Source: Candidatus Saccharimonadota bacterium
GTDB lineage: Bacteria > Patescibacteriota > Saccharimonadia > Saccharimonadales > Saccharimonadaceae
Direction of reading: 5' to 3'
Assembly: GCA_015999875.1 (NCBI GenBank)
Contig: JAECRG010000001.1
Location: forward strand, 297,330-361,329
DNA: 64,000 bases
Each line of letters opens with the position of its first letter. Within the stretch, counting starts at the first letter, position 1. Made by a program: the position numbers and the translations under genes. Below are positions 1-7,950 of the stretch, piece by piece. Under the pieces are notes generated by a model. That model was not told the DNA's origin. It did not search any database and saw only the letters and a program-made list of their open reading frames with translations.

Positions 1-105
1 TTTGGGTGGATTGGCGACCTACTTTATATGGATAAGACTTTTGATGAAGCGATGGCAAAACGTGGCTTCACGAACACCAATATTCGTAACGAACAAGGGC
101 GATAA
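1..105 (+). CDS. C-terminal fragment of an uncharacterised protein, truncated by window edge
   Basis: Open frame from base 1 (FGWIGDLLYMDKTFDEAMAKRGFTNTNIRNEQGR) to TAA at 103-105, followed directly by a terminator hairpin. Confidence 0.4.
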   Translation, partial: FGWIGDLLYMDKTFDEAMAKRGFTNTNIRNEQGR

Positions 106-121
106 TCCCAACAATTGTCTG

Positions 122-160
122 CCAACAAAATGACCCCTGTTAGCGGGGTCTTATTGTTGG
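122..160. terminator. Rho-independent-type terminator hairpin
   Basis: ccaacaaaatgacccc-tgttagc-ggggtcttattgttgg; GACCCC/GGGGTC core flanked by ccaacaa/ttgttgg. Confidence 0.75.
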
Positions 161-259
161 GCTAAATCCAGACAAAAGGTTTTTACCTATCCACGATTAT
201 TTAGGTAGGTAGTGCGTTTACGGATTTTTCTAAATTAACGCCTTTGATAGGTAGGGGGG

Positions 260-1171
260 CTACTCTGTGCCTCGATAATATGTCATTAGATCTTCAAGAT
301 CGGAACGAGATTTTGCGTATGCGAATTGCTCTGAGTGTTGGGCACGCACTAGATTATATTCATCAACTTCCGCATCGCCCACTGCCTTTCTTTTAAATTT
401 CTTGCCGACAGTAGGGTCTGTGAGCTCAATCAGAACGTCAGGGGTTAATGCTAGAAACTGTGGTCTTTGCATAATGTGATTATTGAACATATCATCACTT
501 GTTAATTCGATTACCGGCGTATCGGACGTAATAAACTGCTTCGAGCCTTTCGCTATGTAGAACCTCCAATTCTTACCCTTGAACCAAAGCATATACTCCT
601 CGGTCTTCTGGATTGTATTTAGGTGATGCTGATTGCCAAATTCTAGCTTATAATCACCATCTAGGTACATATTTCGCATCTTATCTATTCTCTCCGTTGA
701 AGCTTCGACACCCTTCTCATCAAAAGCTTGTTTGATATCATCTATGAAGTGCGGTTCAGCGGCTACGGTCTGCCCGAACCATTTCATAGCCTTTTCCATC
801 ATTCCGTTCACACTACTTCTCATTTGTGGACTTCTGACCCACAGGCAAGCGAAAAACCAGGCAAGTTGATCAAGCTGTCTCGGATTTATTTGCTTGTAGT
901 TTAAAATATCATCGATTATGCCATCAATGCCACTAGCAAAGTAGTCCTCGATTTCTTTAAAATAGGCTTCAAACTCCTGACTAATGTCATCAGCGACACC
1001 CGTTTCTTCGGCATAGTAAAAATCTTGCCAGCAGACACTCGTGTATGAGCGAGATTTCATCATCCTCCCTTGAGGTAAATCTAAAACCTGGATCATATTC
1101 TTGTCGTCAGAAAACCGCTTAAAGTAGAAACTTGGTGCGAAGTGCTGTCGTTTGGTTATTTGCTTACTCAA
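260..1171 (-). CDS. DUF4238 domain-containing protein
   Basis: KQITKRQHFAPSFYFKRFS matches the DUF4238 N-terminal pattern (KRQHYVPxFYLxxF). The track ORF begins at 1294, but a TTG start at 1171 with GAGG upstream gives the natural N-terminus and removes overlap with the RT gene. Confidence 0.75.
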   Translation of the reverse strand: MSKQITKRQHFAPSFYFKRFSDDKNMIQVLDLPQGRMMKSRSYTSVCWQDFYYAEETGVADDISQEFEAYFKEIEDYFASGIDGIIDDILNYKQINPRQLDQLAWFFACLWVRSPQMRSSVNGMMEKAMKWFGQTVAAEPHFIDDIKQAFDEKGVEASTERIDKMRNMYLDGDYKLEFGNQHHLNTIQKTEEYMLWFKGKNWRFYIAKGSKQFITSDTPVIELTSDDMFNNHIMQRPQFLALTPDVLIELTDPTVGKKFKRKAVGDAEVDEYNLVRAQHSEQFAYAKSRSDLEDLMTYYRGTE

Positions 1172-1194
1172 TGTTATGACCTCGTTATAAATTC

Positions 1195-2769
1195 TCAAGC
1201 TTGACGCACAAAGCTCACGGCAACTTGCAGCTGTTGTTCTAAGTCTTTTAGGAGAGCATTTCGTACCTCTGGAATGAGTGAAACGAGTGAGCAAACAAGG
1301 GCGTTCCTCTCCTGTGATGAGGTGGCTTGAGGTAGGGCGTCCTTAATCTTTATCAGGTCTGTATGTTTACCATTCTTTCCCAGAATGCTTTTCGCTAACG
1401 CCCTGTAGTAAGCGGGTTTGTTATGATCAAAGGCGATTGTTCGAGCAAAATCAATAAATACACTGTCTAGACAGCCCTGTTCTAGCAGCCACTCGCAGAC
1501 TAAAAAGTTTTGATAATCGTAGACTGAACTACCCGAAGCCAAGTAACTAGTTAGTCTATCGAAGAAAGTATCAGCATTAGTGACTTTCCCTAAATAACCC
1601 AGAATGAACGACGTTTCTTCTGGGTGATTATCTAAATTGTCTAAGCAGAAGTATGCAGCAAAGTCGTCACCTGCTGCACTTAATCTGTTCAAGAGGTAGT
1701 GGAATAGAGATTTGTCGAACGCATTGTCACTACCCTTAAGATAATACTCTGTAAATTCGTGTTTAATATGGGACAGTTGAATTGAGTTAGGTATTCCAGT
1801 ATTGACAGCTATTCGTGCTGCATACGGATCATCGCCGATGATAATATCGTCTAATTCATCCACGAGGCGATCTTGCAAAGCGGCAATAACCGCCGCTTGT
1901 CCTTCGATTTCCCTAATGGCATCTACGGTTTTTAGGATTTTAGATTTTGAAGACTGAAGATTTAAGCCACGCTTACGTAAGATACTCGACAGCGTCATTA
2001 GTGCGAGCTTTGCTTCATTACTTGACTTGCAGAAAATCCTAATATCATCAACATAGCGTGTCATTTTGTACCCGCTATCTCGCATCTCAATATCCACTTG
2101 GCTTAGGTATAATTTCGCTAGCATATGCGAAGCACTCACGCCCTGGGGAATACCCTTGCTCTCAATTTGACCCCAAGATTTTAACGCTTTACGCAGTTGA
2201 TCTGTGATCGGCTTCGCAACACCAATTCTGCCTAGATCGAGGAATAGTGTTTTGATATCGAGATTTTCATAGCAACCTGTAATGTCGGTCATCACTACGA
2301 AGCCGTACCCATCCGCAATAGTGTCGATACTATTGATACCCCATCTTTTCCAGCAACTGTATGACTGCCTGAACCAGTAATCCTGGTCGTCGTCACTATA
2401 CAGCTCGTAGCCAAAGTCAACTACCCCTTGGGTAGACTGTATTTCACTGCGTATTTCAGGAAGTGCTTCCTCGATAAGTATATTGTATGCGAGCTGGTCT
2501 TCTAAGGTGATTATCGAGCCTGGTCGAACCGCACCTTTCCCCTTTGGTACTTCTGCGATTGAGCTAGGCGAGAACCTATAGCTTCCGTCTGCGATCTCTT
2601 TGCGAATTCTTTCGGTAGTTGCTTCCGCATCATTGTTTAATAGGGTCAACTCAAAGGGGAACCTAACAAAGTTCATTTTATTTACATCCGACCTAACTAT
2701 GCGTAAAGGTCTGAGTGCATTACCTGTATCCGTATCCATATTAGATACTATTATAGCCTGGCGGTACAC
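1195..2769 (-). CDS. Reverse transcriptase (RNA-directed DNA polymerase) with C-terminal alpha-helical extension; candidate defence-associated RT
   Basis: RT palm motifs: VVMTDITGCYENLD (motif A), GIPQGVSASHMLAKLYL (motif B), RYVDDIRIFC (motif C YVDD). About 230 aa of C-terminal helical sequence with no recognised endonuclease or maturase domain. Confidence 0.88.
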   Translation of the reverse strand: MYRQAIIVSNMDTDTGNALRPLRIVRSDVNKMNFVRFPFELTLLNNDAEATTERIRKEIADGSYRFSPSSIAEVPKGKGAVRPGSIITLEDQLAYNILIEEALPEIRSEIQSTQGVVDFGYELYSDDDQDYWFRQSYSCWKRWGINSIDTIADGYGFVVMTDITGCYENLDIKTLFLDLGRIGVAKPITDQLRKALKSWGQIESKGIPQGVSASHMLAKLYLSQVDIEMRDSGYKMTRYVDDIRIFCKSSNEAKLALMTLSSILRKRGLNLQSSKSKILKTVDAIREIEGQAAVIAALQDRLVDELDDIIIGDDPYAARIAVNTGIPNSIQLSHIKHEFTEYYLKGSDNAFDKSLFHYLLNRLSAAGDDFAAYFCLDNLDNHPEETSFILGYLGKVTNADTFFDRLTSYLASGSSVYDYQNFLVCEWLLEQGCLDSVFIDFARTIAFDHNKPAYYRALAKSILGKNGKHTDLIKIKDALPQATSSQERNALVCSLVSLIPEVRNALLKDLEQQLQVAVSFVRQA

Positions 2770-2876
2770 CCTGTGACTATACCGATGTTGAATGTAAGTC
2801 TACGGCAGTACATAACTACTCTTATATTGGTGATACTGCACGGCCAAAATATCCTTCCACCTATCTATTTCCGACC

Positions 2877-4451
2877 TCAGTAAATCGAACCATTCGTCAT
2901 CTTCAGGGTGTAAAAAGTTTTGAGCGTCCTGCACCAAATTTGAGTTTTTGACCCGTCAGGGTCTTTTTCTTTTTGTTTAAGTACTTTATCAAAGGGGTAA
3001 TTGACGGTATACGACAGCTTTTTATCGTTCAATTGCAGGTTAGAAACCATGAAACCAATGAGTTTTGAGCGTTGATGCTCGTCGGCAAGTTCAAACAGTT
3101 CTTTTGCCCGACCCAACAGATCAAGAAGGTATGACGCCGTTACTAAAAAGTCCTTGTTGCCCTTAGTTAGAACATTAAGCCTATCGTCCAGCTCCTCCTG
3201 GCGCCCTGTAAGCTTCTTGACTATACGCTCGTGCTGTTCTGGTGTTATCTTTTCATCAACAAGCTTTTCGAACCAATTCTCAAGCTTCACGGTAATCTCG
3301 TCATACTCTTTCCGTATTGAATTAATAGATTGCACATGGAACATTTGCTGGTCATCATGATTTCTCTTCAGTTCATTAAGAACTTTTTCTACAAGATTTT
3401 TAGGAACAGTCATCCGATGGAATAGCTCACCGATTGAGCCAAGCACTAGAGACTCAGCTGTATTCGGGTTGTCGCATAGCGGGTTGGCGCACTTTAGATA
3501 GACCCAGCGCTTTGATTTAAACGAGCTTATCGTGCGTCCACAGCGACCGCATCTTACTATATCGTTAAAGTTGAAATCTAAGCTATTCCACTTAGTGCTT
3601 GTGACGCCCCTAGTTTCTTTAACTCGCTGACAGCGATTATATAGTGCACGGTCAATAAGCGCTGGATAATTATGTTTATACTCCACGCCATCATGCTCCA
3701 TGATTCCGTAATAGAATTTATTCTGTAACATTTTCTCAACGGTTGCCTTGGTAAGCTTTGCCTTGCCTGTTTTTCTACTTACATACCCAGCTTTTGTGAT
3801 TTCTTTTGCAATCACTGCGTACGGCATACCTTGTGCTCGAAGTTCAAAAACCTTAACGACATAGTGAGCGCGTTCTTCATCAACTATAACACCCTTGAGA
3901 GGCCGAGAGAGCGCCTCTGTGGGCATAACGATGTTTCTATAGCCGATTGGTGCTTGGTGCGTCCAGACACCCTCCGAGCGAAGCTGGTCAAAACGACGTT
4001 TTACATTGTCTCTTATCGAGCTTGAATAATAGGCAGCTAATGAGATACCAATATCCAATCTAAACCTATCGGCGGCTGGTGAGTTTTTATTTATATATAA
4101 ATTGTCACTAGGAAAGTGCATCTCTAGCTTGCCACTTTCGTACAGGCGTGTCAGGGTTGCCTTTTCAGTCGATGACGAGTCTCTGCTGAAGCGGTCAATT
4201 TTATCAAACACAACAATACTAGGTTCGGTGGCGTTTTCTAGCGGTGTAATGACAAGCTCATTGAAAGTCTTACGGTTCTGCTTAAATGCTGTTTCATCGA
4301 ACTCGATATACTTGAAGTCAATATCTTGTTTCCAGTTATTCTTGGCCGCATATTCATATAGTCGTTTCTGCTGAGCAGGAAGTGCTTTGCGTTGTTCTAC
4401 ATCGGATACGCGTGCTACTAGTAGGGTGGTTGGTTTATTTAGGGTTTTCAT
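2877..4451 (-). CDS. Large serine recombinase / resolvase-family site-specific recombinase
   Basis: N-terminal LLVARVSDVEQRKALPAQQKRL and VVFDKIDRFSRDSS (serine recombinase catalytic domain), recombinase domain, zinc-ribbon CGRCGRTISS...YLKCANPLCDN, coiled-coil region. Confidence 0.92.
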   Translation of the reverse strand: MKTLNKPTTLLVARVSDVEQRKALPAQQKRLYEYAAKNNWKQDIDFKYIEFDETAFKQNRKTFNELVITPLENATEPSIVVFDKIDRFSRDSSSTEKATLTRLYESGKLEMHFPSDNLYINKNSPAADRFRLDIGISLAAYYSSSIRDNVKRRFDQLRSEGVWTHQAPIGYRNIVMPTEALSRPLKGVIVDEERAHYVVKVFELRAQGMPYAVIAKEITKAGYVSRKTGKAKLTKATVEKMLQNKFYYGIMEHDGVEYKHNYPALIDRALYNRCQRVKETRGVTSTKWNSLDFNFNDIVRCGRCGRTISSFKSKRWVYLKCANPLCDNPNTAESLVLGSIGELFHRMTVPKNLVEKVLNELKRNHDDQQMFHVQSINSIRKEYDEITVKLENWFEKLVDEKITPEQHERIVKKLTGRQEELDDRLNVLTKGNKDFLVTASYLLDLLGRAKELFELADEHQRSKLIGFMVSNLQLNDKKLSYTVNYPFDKVLKQKEKDPDGSKTQIWCRTLKTFYTLKMTNGSIY

Positions 4452-4580
4452 AATTATTATCCTTTACAAATCTATTATAGTATTTTATAGCCTATTTTTC
4501 ACCTCTGTTATCTAAATCAATCTGAACAAGAATATCGAGTAATCCTGCCAGGTGCTTTAGACTTAAGAGCTGAATCTTAC

Positions 4581-5114
4581 TTACGGAGTTGGCCATGTTG
4601 AAGTTCCGTATTTTTTCGCTAAGATAGCTGAAAGAGTGCCTTTGGTATCTTTACTATTTAGTCTTTTAGGTTCGTATTGTTTACTGGTTGTATATGAAGC
4701 GGGTCGATACTTCACTTTTACTTTTGATACACTCCTCCTGCGAGGTAAGTCTTTGCAAACTTTCTGATGCTCATACAGCTGCCTAGCGCAAAGCTTCATG
4801 TTGTACGTATTTGAACTGCCAAGCTTCCGGTGTCGCTTGATAAAACCTTTTTCTTCGAGCGACTTCAGACGTTTCTGGATGGTCGAGTAACCCTTAGATG
4901 GATACCTCGCTAGAGTTACGATAGAGGGATAAACTTTTCCGTCGTGCTCAAACCAGAATGTTAGTAGCTGTAAAAGAGTTGTTAACTCCCCGTCTTTTAA
5001 TCCCAGATGACCCTGACAGGAGAGGAGTAGGTTTGGTACTTGTGTAAAACCGTACTGCTCAATTTCGGGTGACCATTTTCCTGAAAAGCCATATTTATTA
5101 CTTTCGGTTTTCAT
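4581..5114 (-). CDS. Helix-turn-helix protein, possibly replication initiator-like
   Basis: YGFTQVPNLLLS...GLKDGELTTLLQLLTFW...YPSIVTLARYPSKGYSTIQKRLKSLEEKGFIKR winged-helix (HTH_36-like) pattern common in plasmid/phage Rep-type proteins. Start chosen at MKTESNKYG. Confidence 0.6.
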   Translation of the reverse strand: MKTESNKYGFSGKWSPEIEQYGFTQVPNLLLSCQGHLGLKDGELTTLLQLLTFWFEHDGKVYPSIVTLARYPSKGYSTIQKRLKSLEEKGFIKRHRKLGSSNTYNMKLCARQLYEHQKVCKDLPRRRSVSKVKVKYRPASYTTSKQYEPKRLNSKDTKGTLSAILAKKYGTSTWPTP

Positions 5115-5228
5115 TACATCTTCTCCGTGACTGCACATCCCTAGCGAGAAGCAACTATTTGCTAGTGATGTGCGTTATCGTGCTTCCTGTCTTTACTATA
5201 AATTGACGCACGACATACGGGAGATGAC

Positions 5229-5251
5229 AAAAAAAGGAACAAATTTGTCCC
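5229..5251 (-). terminator. Terminator of the 5257-5999 gene
   Basis: On minus strand GGGACAAATTTGTTCC followed by TTTTTTT. Confidence 0.6.
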
Positions 5252-5256
5252 TTGAT

Positions 5257-5999
5257 TTAGTTCTTAAAACGAGTGATGATTTTCTTAATTTTATCTTTTG
5301 TTGCGAGAGGGTCATTTTTGTATGCTTCGGGCATATATTTCTTCGAGATTTCTGCGATACTCAGCCCCTTTTGTCGGTCTGTGTATATACGATTTTTAAG
5401 TGTATCTCGTGAAGGTGCTAGTCGATTGACCTGGTTAAGAAAAGGCTTCAAGGCTTTCCATGCTGCAACGTAATCTTCTTGCTTGAGACCTCTTTCCATT
5501 TTTATAACAAGGTCGTCATGTTCAATATCTTCAACATAAATCAAAGGGTCACGCTCGATATCCGTATACACGGGCTTTTCTCCCAGTGCAATATAAGCAG
5601 CTACATAGTCAAACCAACCAATTGGCAAGTTCTCCTCCTCGATAATTTCCGCTACTTCCTTAGCAATTTTTTCAAAACAAGCATGATATTCATCGCTATC
5701 TTCAGTTCTATTTTGACCGATAACTTGTTGAATGAGCCACTCATTAACAGCTCCTGGTGTTTGCTGGTACTCGTTAAAATCATAAAAATCAGTGACACCT
5801 AAGCTCTCTCGTGCGTCATGTATTAGCATCTGAAAAGTAGCATCATTGAGAATGTGCTTTTCGTCAAAGCGTAAGTTTTTTGGCGATTATTCGTTTGGAG
5901 ATAGAAATGAATTCGGCGATTTAATAGCGAAACCTGCTTTTCAAGCGGCATACCGTTAAGCATGTCAGGTGTAAGTTTATCTTTTCGCTTAATACTCAT
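5257..5999 (-). pseudogene. Composite hypothetical gene split by a frameshift (ORFs 5823-5999 and 5257-5829)
   Basis: Leaderless-type TATACT upstream of ATG at 5999. Reading through the A6 run (T6 on + at 5876-5881) with one extra A joins ...HFYLQTNNRQK to NLRFDEKHILNDATFQMLIHDARESLGV... Confidence 0.5.
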
Positions 6000-6119
6000 T
6001 CTATATCCAGTATAGACGGTTGCATATTTTTTAGTTTCAAAAATTACAATTATCTCTGATGTCGCACTGTTATTGAAAGAAATCGGATATACTAGTTCCA
6101 AGCACATTCGTGCCTAAGC

Positions 6120-6260
6120 CTAGAGCCGCTCTCACGAGAAGGTATGGCTGTTAAATCTATCAGGAAGTAAAAGCTCGTCGTCAGAGCACTATTTCCTGAT
6201 AGTCATGCCCGAAAGGGTGTGGGTGGCCTCAAAACCACCACTGGCGGCGAGCTTTTTAGT
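6120..6260 (+). ncRNA. Candidate structured, pseudoknotted non-coding RNA upstream of the DUF4352 gene
   Basis: 10-bp stem 6157-6166/6193-6202, 16-bp helix 6169-6184/6241-6256 (two U-G pairs) crossing it, 7-bp GAAA-tetraloop hairpin 6204-6221, 5-bp hairpin 6222-6239; no ORF in the interval. Confidence 0.5.
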
Positions 6261-6308
6261 TTGCGCCAAAAACTATATTAAATGTAAGGGTCTACAGGAG
6301 GATTCTTC

Positions 6309-6869
6309 ATGAACGGAAACAACAATAAAAAACCATGGTATAAACGCTTTTGGGTTTGGGTACTTATCATTATTGTAATTGGTGGCATTGGTAGTGCGGC
6401 GGGTGGAAATAAGGGCGATACACCAACAAGCACCACGAACGGAACTACAGTATCAGAGACTAAGACACCAGAAGATAAGACGGAATTTGCCGTGGGTGAA
6501 ACTGCGAGCTTTGACGACAAGTCTATTACGATTACCGACGTACAACGTAACTACGACACAGGTAACCAATTCGCTCAGCCTGAATCAGGTAAGGAGTTTG
6601 TGCTCGTTACTGTTGAAATGGCTAATAATAGCAAGAACTCAATGGACTACAATACCTTTGAGTTTAAGTTACAGGACTCAAACGGTGTTCAGCTGAATGA
6701 ATCGTTTACCGCTTTGTCAGAAGGTAAGCTCAATAGCGGCTCACTGGCTCCTAGTGGTAAAGTAACGGGCAAGCTAGCCTATGAAGTGCCTAAAGATGAT
6801 GCAGGGCTTAAGTTGCTCTATCAGAGCTTTAGCTTCTTTAGTAACAAGGCTGTTACATTTAGTCTTTAA
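6309..6869 (+). CDS. DUF4352 domain-containing membrane-anchored protein
   Basis: N-terminal TM (WYKRFWVWVLIIIVIGGIGSAAG) followed by FAVGETASFDDKSITITDV...GKEFVLVTVEMANNSK DUF4352 pattern. Confidence 0.85.
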   Translation: MNGNNNKKPWYKRFWVWVLIIIVIGGIGSAAGGNKGDTPTSTTNGTTVSETKTPEDKTEFAVGETASFDDKSITITDVQRNYDTGNQFAQPESGKEFVLVTVEMANNSKNSMDYNTFEFKLQDSNGVQLNESFTALSEGKLNSGSLAPSGKVTGKLAYEVPKDDAGLKLLYQSFSFFSNKAVTFSL

Positions 6870-6889
6870 TGAACTAACTCCCAACTCTA

Positions 6890-6917
6890 TAGAACCCCTT
6901 AAATGAGAGGGGTTCTA
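6890..6917. terminator. Bidirectional terminator between convergent genes
   Basis: tagaacccct-taaatgag-aggggttcta. Confidence 0.8.
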
Positions 6918-7760
6918 TTTACGCCTGAGAGACTGTTCAATTGCTTGAATTTGCTTCTGAGCCAATTTGTCTCGATGTTTTTTAGTGTCAGTCTCGATTT
7001 TCTGGTCAAGAATGAGCTCGATTGAAAGCTTTAGCGCAGGAAAAATTGCCAAGCACTCCTCTTCTGATAAGTTGTGTACTCCATCGCTGAGAATTGAGTA
7101 GATTTTCTTCATACCAACAAGTTGCGATGGAAGATGCTGGCTCAGCGTCATTACCTTCTCATCCATTCTCGACTTCAAGAAATCGGCATCACTTATCTCT
7201 AACCCCTTCTTCGCTGATTGGTAAGTCTCATCAATAAGTTTCTCAAAAATCCTCCTGAGGTATACGAATGAACCAGCACCAACCCCATGTGCTGCAAGAC
7301 CTATTGCTTTCTTGAACTCTTGCATGTCGGCTCTGTCCATCTGTTTTGCATACTTCTTGCCAATTTCACCGAATGAAAGGTCGGCTAGAGACGGCCATTG
7401 TCCGACTTTCCATAATACATCATCGTTTGAAGCAATGAAGAAATAGAGAATATCATCCGGCTTTCTGACACAGGTAAGTTTCACTTTGCAAAAGCCATCA
7501 AACCCTAAGCTATAATGAGTATCTACACTCCAAGATTTAATCTCATATGTTGTGTCTATATGGTTTTTTGCAGAATATGCATCCACTCTACCGCTGAAGT
7601 ATTCTCCGACCGTATCGTCGTCACCCCGCCAGTCAAGGTTGTTAAGTGAAATTACATCGTATAGCGGCGTATCAAACAGTATAGTATGCAAAGATACAGG
7701 GCTATTCTCTTGATTCTCTGATTCAGATTCCGTATTAGGCATAAGATTATTATCCCACAT
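6915..7760 (-). CDS. Hypothetical protein with C-terminal helical DUF4145/HEPN-like region
   Basis: ORF 281 aa; ...KKIYSILSDGVHNLSEEECLAIFPALKLSIELILDQK resembles a DUF4145-type C-terminus; family assignment tentative. Confidence 0.5.
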   Translation of the reverse strand: MWDNNLMPNTESESENQENSPVSLHTILFDTPLYDVISLNNLDWRGDDDTVGEYFSGRVDAYSAKNHIDTTYEIKSWSVDTHYSLGFDGFCKVKLTCVRKPDDILYFFIASNDDVLWKVGQWPSLADLSFGEIGKKYAKQMDRADMQEFKKAIGLAAHGVGAGSFVYLRRIFEKLIDETYQSAKKGLEISDADFLKSRMDEKVMTLSQHLPSQLVGMKKIYSILSDGVHNLSEEECLAIFPALKLSIELILDQKIETDTKKHRDKLAQKQIQAIEQSLRRK

Positions 7761-7950
7761 CTTATCCTAAGAAGTGTAAATACATCAAGACTAATCGGCT
7801 TGCTAAATTTACAAGTTCAATTTCTCTATAGTAAAAGATATATTGAAATGGACTCAATGCAGATTTATATAGCTACGATATGATACCGACGTATAATTTC
7901 TATGTTACGCCATTATTTCAATCTGTGGTACAACCGTATATAATATAAGT

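Noticed and set aside
1171-1294. N-terminal extension of the DUF4238 ORF overlapping the RT gene
   Set aside because: Extension is Cys/Arg-rich and unlike DUF4238 N-termini; a TTG start at 1171 with GAGG upstream explains the gene better.
1195-2769. Group II intron or retron interpretation of the RT
   Set aside because: No maturase/endonuclease domain, no intron RNA domains V/VI recognised, and no msr/msd inverted-repeat structure seen adjacent; the short 3' spacer is occupied by the recombinase region.
3154-4374. Plus-strand ORFs at 3154-3360, 3831-4025 and 4102-4374
   Set aside because: Fully antisense to the serine recombinase, low-quality composition, no motifs; shadow ORFs.
6120-6260. 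HDV-like ribozyme or tmRNA assignment for the structured RNA
   Set aside because: Crossing helices are present, but there is no HDV-type P3 hairpin/active-site arrangement, no tRNA-like T-loop and no tag ORF recognised.
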